A DNA stretch of 64,000 bases from Thalassia testudinum (taxonomy: Eukaryota > Streptophyta > Magnoliopsida > Alismatales > Hydrocharitaceae), in the NCBI GenBank assembly GCA_037157565.1, contig JAZHRO010000002.1, forward strand, positions 71,135,001 to 71,199,000, in the 5' to 3' direction. The first letter of the stretch is position 1. Every line of letters starts with the position of its first letter. Of the stretch, positions 56,691 through 64,000 are shown one piece after another. A model generated the notes under the pieces. The model was given only the letters and a program-made list of their open reading frames with translations. It was not told the origin of the DNA and ran no database searches. The position numbers and the translations under genes were made by a program.

Positions 56691-58359
56691 GACATGCTTG
56701 AACCCTAAGGCAAACTAGAAAACATGCTCAAGCATACAATATAGATGAGAATAGTAATGAAATGGAAATACGAATGTTTGGGCGATAAGGATGGTTGACT
56801 TGTGTTGAGGTTTTGGCTTGTGAGGGGTGAGCTAGCCCTTGGGTACACGAGTATTGAGGAGAGCTAACCACCCCATTGCACAGAGAGAGAGAGAGTTGAC
56901 CTTCTTGGGGAAGGGACTTGAAGGAGGATCGGCCTTTCTGGGCAAACTTCTATTAGGTCCACAAGGCAAACAGAATAACTGGTGAGGGTACGTAGTGTTG
57001 AGGAGGTGGTGTGGTTCCTGTACTATTTTTCTGTACATACCCATTAGTGAAAAAGACTAGCCATGTGCCAGCACGGGGTAGTGCCTTGTGTACTTATCGC
57101 ACATGCCATAGTCACCACTATACAACGACCATTACCCTGGGTGGTAGATTAGGTTGTAGGGCGAGCACGGGGCGGTCTCCCGAACAAGAGAGTGTTCCAT
57201 CGCCCTGAAACTCGAGAATACAACAATGGGATCGTCTCAATAGGAGACATGTGAACTAACAAGGCTAACCATACTTAGTAGGATATGTGAAAAAGATAAG
57301 AATGAAACAAACGAGCAGTTAAATAAACTAATAAGGAAAAATGGGACGGATAGGTTATTTTCTAGAGCGATTGACATGAACATACCACTACCTTTCCTAT
57401 TCCTTGCTCACCACCTCACACTTGTACTTTTTTTTTGTTTTGTTGCCACACATTTTCTTTCCTTTTAGCCACTCTACTCAGCTTTGTTTACGTTTGCCCT
57501 GGTTTGTGTACTTTGGTTGGGGGAGAGAGTAGCTAGCTCCACCAGCTGCCGAGGGTGACGATGTAGGGACTAGCCACACACAACTGTAGTACTAGTTTGT
57601 TGTTCCTTTTTCTGTTGTACATCTTTCGCTTTAGAAACTGAACTATCTTTCCTTTCTACTTCACACTTTGGTTGTTTGATGTGATGGCTATGTTGTGAAC
57701 CATGTTTTATGCACTACTAGTAGACTGGTTTCCTACTCTTTCATTATGCACTTTCTTTCTATGATTGTATGTGGAATATTTGTATGCTTTACATTTATTA
57801 CTTGTTGGATAACTAGATCTTGGATAAGAAAATGCAATCTGGCCCAGCTTCCATTCGGGATTTGGGTCGGGTAGTAACAAAATCCAATATAATACATTGG
57901 AATACATAAGAAATGTATTTGATGGGATTGCATAGGGAGAACCATTGGCTTAGTTTGGCTAGTGGCCTGCCACCAATAAAGTGAGACCTCAGTTTGACAC
58001 AATGCATTATAGGATTAGAGGAGAGTTAAATCAATTTCAAACGTAGAGGCAAAGGAAATTTATTATCGAGTTTATACTTTAAATAAATGGCACTATGTGC
58101 TAGAAGAGATGTGGGTGTCTCAATTCATTATTGTTTAGTGAAAGGTTACAAAGGAGAATTGCTGGGTTGAATTCCCTTGAAGTGAATGCTCAAGATCAAA
58201 TTAAATACTTGGAATCATATTGAATATGAGGGATTAATGTTGGGGGTTGGAATTGAACATAGGTGTTTTCTCTCTCCACCTTGAGATTGTAGTCAACGTT
58301 ATATACTCAGCTATCAACTACCTACAGTAATATGGGACAGTGCCCTAAAGTCATGATTG
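56691..58359. other. No gene recognised
   Basis: Intergenic or old repeat sequence. It has a short GA microsatellite near 56881. No supported ORF. Confidence 0.4.
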
Positions 58360-58364
58360 TGGTT

Positions 58365-60035
58365 TGTTGAACGATTACGAATCTACACTAACGTGTTTGG
58401 TTTTGGAAAAACCTGTCGTTGTAGTTCGAAAGCGAAGAATTCGTGTTCAACAAATAAGATTTATACCGAAAAAGAATTCCGGGTCGAACTCAGGGAGGCT
58501 ACGTTGATCTATATTCACAATTATGTTTTTTTTAGGATTTTTGATAAACAAGGCGAAATAATTACAATGGAGCTATCAAACTAAGAGAGAGAGAGAGAGA
58601 AAGAGAACATGCATTCAATATTTCAATTGTTTATACAAGCAAACGAAATGAAAGTTACACTAGAAAGCGGGAAATCAATTACACTATAAAGCAGGAAAAT
58701 TCTACACTAGAAAAGCTGTAAATAAGAATGGGAGAGAGAAGTTATCCTCCTTGACGGTCGCTTGGAGGACGAGCCGAACGAGACGATGTCTGGACGAACG
58801 AGAACGAAGCGGGACGAAGGAGGACGAAGCAGAAGAACGGGAACGGAGCAGCACGCCGTCGTCGTCGCGGGATCCACTTCCGAAGGGGGACGAAAATTTG
58901 GACTTTATCTCGCGAGAAGCATCCCGGGCGTGGGACAAGCTTCTCTTGAGCTTTGGAGAGGTAGAGAGGAGAAGGAAGGGATGAGAATTTCGTATGGAGG
59001 GGGTCTCCTTTTATAGTTGCAAGGAGTGGGGGCAAAATGGACATTACAACTTCAAAACAATAAATGAGGGGTCTTTAGTGACGGATGAAACCGTCGCTAA
59101 AGCCCCCAGCGCGCGCGTCGCTTCCGCGCCCACGCGCGCCCGCTCAGTCGCCCGCGCGTGTAACGCCTATGCGCTTCTATTGATTTTCAGCCGTCCGATC
59201 GCAAGATCGGACGGCTTAAAATCGCGCCTTCACCGCTGCAGCCCGCTCGCCTGCACGTGCGATCACGCGTCCACGCGGGCGTCCAATCGTGCGTCGTCCT
59301 AATTGAGCGCGCGCGGCCGTTGGATCTCCATCTGACGCTCATCCGCGCCCGCTCAATCGCGCCTTCCGCTCCCTCGCCGCGGCTCGAACTCGCACCCCGC
59401 GCTCGCGTAAGCGCGCTCGACCGCTGCGCTGCGGGGCGCGGATGGTCGAGCGCATGTTTTAAGCGTCGGGCGGCCACAGCCGTTGGATCGAGATCCAACG
59501 GCGGAGAGGAGACGGGTGCGCGGTCTTCACAAGATGCATGCGGCCGTTTGGGCGGCTGAGATGGCACCACGTGGCGCCATCTTGGCTGTCCATCTTCTGG
59601 AAGTTGTAGATGGTGCCACGGATGTCGGATTGACTCGATTTTTGTGTCGTTGGGCTGCGATCGTCGATCCGAATTCGTCCGTGCGGTTGGATTTGTCATC
59701 TGAAGTGTGGATTTACACCATCCTGGCCCTTGATCTTCTAGGGTTCCCCTGTCTCTATTTGATGCTACGGATGCCTGATTAGGGCGATCTTGGAGTCGTT
59801 GAACTCCAATCGTCGCCCTGATCACATCCATACGGTTGGATCTTTGATCCGAGGCCCCGATAAAATGTTTGCCCTGTCAAAGCACATAAAAGGAGACAAT
59901 TAACCTCCATTTTATTCAAACTACTCTAAATGCAAGATGATGCATGTTATGCAATATTTATATTATGAAATGCAATCCTATGCTTAAGAACATGCATATA
60001 TAGACATTTTAAGTAGTGTAAATGTGTTTACATCA
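58365..60035 (-). repeat. E4 3' LTR (family D, 1671 bp)
   Basis: Collinear with the N LTRs but about 100 bp shorter, mainly in the GC-rich U3 part (59.1-59.5 kb). The minus-strand TATA box is at 59007-59015. The GTGACGG/CCGTCGC and CCGTCCGATC dyads are kept; the tRNA-like boxes are not. Confidence 0.9.
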
Positions 60036-61327
60036 TACCCCCATGCCTACCTTTTGCTAGTCCCTAGCAAAACTATATGCTATTTATAAAAGAATTAAGT
60101 TAGATTATTTGGACCTGAGTTATTTTCAATCATTAAGAAATTGTCTACTTAGGAACTGAACTTTCAAAGACACAACAGTGCCCGGGTATCAGCCAAAATG
60201 CAGACCGCCTCAAGCCTCGCCTTATTCAAAGAAACATTTCTTTTTCTCTTTTTACTCTTTTCTAATATTTTTTTTTTCAACTTTTAGGGTTTAAGAGTGG
60301 CTTTCTACGGCCATTCAACTCACCCAAGATTTGATAAGAACCCTAAGTTTTAAGCATCTTATTGTGATTGTGATAGACTCGTTGACCGGCAGTTAGAACG
60401 GACTTCGGATTTCTACGCCTCTAGGTGACCTAACCAGAATTCTGCCTAAAGGTGTATCTTTACAACCGGTAGCTTTCTCCCTACTTTTATTTTTTTTACG
60501 GGGTCAACACCAGGGTGAATCCAGTGTATATCTCCCCAGTTTATTCTACTTCTCCGCTTCTTCCTGAGTGTTTTGGGAATTTTTAGTGCATTTTCTGAGC
60601 TGGGTTCTGGACAACCGGTTGATGAGCTGTTACCACCGACAACTTGCCAGCCATACTCGTGCGGCGAAGTGTGGCTTATTTCTTTTTGTTCTTTTCTACT
60701 TTTTGATTTTTTTTTTTTAAGTAGGTGGCTTCCCTGGTCTAAGATTTACCTAAAGGCAGCAAAAAGAGAAAAGTCCAGTGACTGGGCTCTGGACAACCTA
60801 CCTATGGGCTGTTACCCACGATAACTTGCCAGCCATATCACCCTAGAAGGTTCATTAGCTACCCAATTTCCGTTAGAATCGCCGAGCAACGAGTCAGTGC
60901 AAAGAAAGTGTGTAGATGCTTAAAACTCAAAATTTCCTTAAATCAGAGGGTGGGTTGACAAGCCGTGTACTTATCACCCAAACTTATTTATTCCAATTAT
61001 AATAGAATTAAGATGGCGAGAACTCAAAGACAAATCCACATTTTAGTAGATACACAGGCTAATTAAGTCCAAAGACCTGAGTGGTCTTTGTGTTCAGATC
61101 CTAATGTAAAATTTCTTAGGATTGAAAAGTCCTAATGTCCAACTAATCCTTCCTTTTTTTTTTTTTAGAAAGAGAGCAATTTATATGGATTTCACAAAGC
61201 TGACCAACTAATTCAAAAATGAATCCACCCCCCCATGCCTAGCTGATGCAATGTCCTCATTGAAAAAGAGACATGAAAGATGTCACCTGGATATGAAGCT
61301 CGTATCAGCCTTGTGTTATATGTACAA
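60036..61327 (-). other. E4 polypurine tract and 3' untranslated region
   Basis: The minus strand reads GGTAGGCATGGGGGTA next to the LTR. Paired 55-bp repeats lie at 60600-60654 and 60782-60836, and the internal polypurine tract at 61226-61262. No gene seen; nearly the same as N 22586-23834. Confidence 0.7.
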
Positions 61328-61356
61328 CTGCTGAGTTTAATGCCGTCAGCTAGGCG
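61328..61356 (-). other. Post-pol stem-loop of E4
   Basis: The minus strand reads CGCC, loop TAGCTGAC, GGCA, then TTAAACTCAGC; it begins 17 bases after the pol stop. The outermost pair is C-A here, leaving a 3-bp stem. Confidence 0.55.
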
Positions 61357-61373
61357 AAGTCCAGCCAAAGAAG

Positions 61374-64000
61374 TCACAAAATGGCTAGAGCAACAGAGTC
61401 TGAAACGGGTTCTGGAAGATTACGGTCAACAACAGGCTTTAGACGTTGACCGTTGACTTTAAAGGTGTTACCCGTCTTTGGGTCAGAAATCTGAACGGCA
61501 CCATTTAGAAAAATCTGATCAATTATGAATGGGCCATTCCATTTAGATCTAAGTTTACCAGGAAAGAGCTTAAGTTTAGAATCGAATAACCAGACCTTCT
61601 GGTTTGGCTCAAAGCTCTTGCGGGAAATCATTTGATCATGTAGAGCTTTGGTCCGAGCCTTGTAGATCTTGGCATTCTCATAAGCATCATTTCTAAGCTC
61701 CTCCAACTCAGATAGTTGGAGTTTCCTGGTCTTCCCAGCTAGATTTAGATCTAGATTGCATTGTTTGATTACCCAGAATGCCCTGTGTTCAATCTCTACG
61801 GGTAGATGACACGCCTTTCCATACACCAGATGGAATGGAGACATGCCGATGGGCGTTTTATACGCCGTACGGTAGGCCCAAAGAGCGTCCTCAAGCTTTT
61901 GAGTCCAATCCTTGCCATCGGGCCTAACCGTTTTTTGCAGAATGTTCTTGATCTCTCGATTAGAGATCTCGGCTTGTCCATTCGTTTGGGGATGGTAAGG
62001 TGTGGAAATTCGATGATTAACCCCGTATTTGGCCAATAAACTCCGAAATTGGGCATTAGTAAAATGAGTGCCACCATCACTGATGATAGCCCTCGGAATC
62101 CCGAATCTACTGAAGATATTTTTCTTGACAAAGTTGATGACCACCTTGTGGTCATTGGTTCGGGTGGGAATTGCCTCAATCCATTTAGACACATAATCAA
62201 CAGCGACAAGAATGTACTGATGTCCAAATGAAGGGATAAAGGGTCCCATGAAATCAATGCCCCAAACATCAAAAATTTCGACAGGAAGAATAGGGTTTAA
62301 GGGCATCATGTCTCTCTTAGTTATGCTCCCGAGTGCCTGGCATCGAGGGCATGACCGTGAGAAATCCTGGGCATCCTTGAATAAAGACGGCCAATAGAAA
62401 CCAGATTGCAAAATTTTTGCAGCCGTCTTTTTCCCGGAGAAATGTCCACCACACCCAGATGCATGGCAGAACTCAAGTATACTGTTGAATTCATTCTCCG
62501 GTATGCATCGGCGAATAATCTGATCAGAGCCGATGCGATACAGTTCAGGGTCCTCCCAAAAGTAGTATTTGGCCTCAGATTTGAGTCTATCCCGTTGTTG
62601 CTTGGTCCAATCCTGGGGGATTTGACCAACGGCCAAATAGTTAACAATGTCAGCAAACCATGGGGTGTGGACACCTAAAACTGTAAGAATGGTTTCGTCT
62701 GGAAAAGTGTCAGCAATCGGAATGTCCGGACAAGAAGAATCGCCTAGGAGTCTCGACAAATGATCCGCCACCACATTTTGTACCCCGGTTTTATCCTTGA
62801 TTTCAAGATCAAATTCTTGAAGAAGAAGAATCCAATGAATAAGCCGGGGTTTAGCATCCTTTTTAGCCAAGAGATGTCTCAAGGCCGAGTGGTCGGTATA
62901 AACAATAACATGAGACCCCAAGAGATAAGCCCTGAATTTTTTCAACGCAAATACTATAGCTAGTAATTCCTTTTCAGTAACAGTGTAATTCCTTTGGGCT
63001 TCATCCAAAGTTTTACTAGCGTAGTAAATGACAAAGGGCTTTCGATCAATTTTCTGACCCAGGACAGCCCCGACCGCGTAATCAGAAGCATCGGTCATGA
63101 TCTCCAATGGGGTTGTCCAAATAGGTGGTTGCAAAATTGGAGCACAGGTGACTGTCGTTTTTAGGAAATCAAATGCCTTTCGGCATGATTCGTCAAAAAC
63201 AAACGGCATTTCTTTGGCAAGAAGATTGCTCAAAGGGCGGGCAACCTTCGAGAAGTCCTTGATGAATCTTCGATAAAATCCCACATGGCCAAGAAATGAT
63301 CTGATTTGTTTAACTGATGTGGGAGGAGGAAGTTTAGCGATAGCATCAACCTTAGCTTTGTCCACTTCAATTCCCCGTTCAGAGATTACATGACCCAAAA
63401 TGATGCCCTCTTGGGTCATGAAATGACTCTTTTCCCAGCTAAGGACCAATCGTGTCTTGATACATCGCTTAAGAATCATTTCCAAATTAGCCAAACAAGA
63501 GTCAAATGATTCTCCGAAAACGGAGAAATCATCCATGAAGACTTCCATAAACTCTCCCACCATGTCGGAAAATATGGCTAGCATACACCTTTAAAAAGTC
63601 GTAAGTGCATTGCATAACCCGAAAGGCATCCTACCAAAAGCAAAGGTTCCGTAGGGATAGGTGAAAGTAGTTTTTTCCTGATCCTCGGGATGGATAGGAA
63701 CTTGGTTGTATCCTGAGTAGCCATCAAGAAAACAGAAGTACTTCTGCCCGGCTAATTTTTCCAAGATTTGATCAATGAAGGGCAGGGGAAAATGATCCTT
63801 TTTAGTGGCAGTGTTCAGCTTCCTATAATCAATACAAACTCTCCAAGAAGAAGCTGAACGAGTTGTGACAGATTCTCCTCTCTCATTAGTCACAACAGTA
63901 ATCCCGGCTTTCTTTGGAACAATCTGAACGGGACTTACCCAGGGACTGTCAGAGATTGGATAAATAATTCCTGCATCGAGCCACTTGATGATTTCCTTTT
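61374..64000 (-). pseudogene. pol: E4 pol: RT, RNase H and integrase, one nonsense codon, partial
   Basis: The frame is open from the window edge (64000, in the RT fingers: GIIYPISDSPWVSPVQIVPKK) to the stop at 61374 except for a TAA at 63591-63593. That TAA lies between CNALTTF and RCML, where relatives have glutamine. RT has [17 protein letters not shown] and FMDD (residues 16-19 of the 736-codon downstream part). RNase H, from about residue 165, has [27 protein letters not shown] and [10 protein letters not shown]. The integrase zinc site is HASGCGGH near 390 plus CPRC. The core has D in [11 protein letters not shown] in IISDGGTHF and E in [10 protein letters not shown], and GPF follows near the C-terminus. 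All catalytic residues I can check are present. It would supply enzymes for both E4 and N-type RNAs, if a copy without the stop exists elsewhere. Confidence 0.9.

Larger units (their letters stand above)
58365..64000 (-). mobile_element. E4: family-D Athila-type retrotransposon, cut by the window edge
   Basis: The left edge has TGTTGAACGA preceded by TGGTT (58360-58364), the presumed TSD; the other end is outside. The 3' LTR (58365-60035), 3' region and polypurine tract match N closely, and pol follows in the position where N has its unrelated ORF. E4 is therefore the autonomous-type member of family D. Confidence 0.88.

Overview
This window is plant heterochromatin built almost entirely from LTR retrotransposons. 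I find no host protein gene, rRNA or tRNA gene that I can support. The evidence for a seed plant is Athila-type Ty3/gypsy gag and pol proteins, primer-binding sites matching the 3' end of plant tRNA-Asp, kilobase-scale LTRs starting TG and ending CA with 5-bp target-site duplications (TSDs), and deep nesting. The sequence does not identify the species.

The layout resolves into a Russian doll once TSDs are matched. Four LTR families are present, which I call A to D. Positions 9-2787 are a solo family-B LTR (TSD ACAGA). Positions 2793-5402 and 51222-about 53950 are the two halves of an older degenerate repeat. Element E1 (family A, plus strand, TSD CCTGC) was inserted into it and now spans 5408-51216 because two other elements landed inside it. 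E2 (family B, minus strand, 8805-30374, TSD TGGGC) sits in the E1 leader, and E3 (family C, plus strand, 35509-48953, TSD CCAAT) sits in the E1 3' LTR. E2 itself carries N (family D, minus strand, 20812-28579, TSD GCAGA) in its 5' LTR. E3 carries a reversed solo family-A LTR (40609-42751, TSD GCAAC) inside its protease gene. After a poorly assigned stretch with a diverged LTR-like segment (about 55.2-56.7 kb), the window ends in E4 (family D, minus strand, from 58365 and running off the right edge).

E2, E3 and E4 are autonomous-type Athila relatives with gag and/or protease, reverse transcriptase, RNase H and integrase. E2 and E3 are broken by stops and frameshifts. The visible E4 pol has only one nonsense codon. 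E1 and N carry no gag or pol. Instead they hold a different protein-coding module (609 codons intact in N, decayed in E1) with an acidic middle and a conserved C-terminal block. N shares its LTR and 3' untranslated region with E4, so the pair looks like a non-autonomous element and the type of partner that could mobilise it.

The most unusual signals are RNA-like structures repeated across otherwise different elements. These are a hairpin folding the tRNA primer-binding site onto itself, a two-hairpin leader element with a GNRA-type loop shared by N and E1, a covarying stem-loop placed at or just past the stop codon in E1, E2, E4 and N, and a second internal polypurine tract in all five elements. 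The LTRs also carry perfect dyads and clusters of GACGTC-like sites. All readings were made by eye from the sequence; no alignment or search was run.
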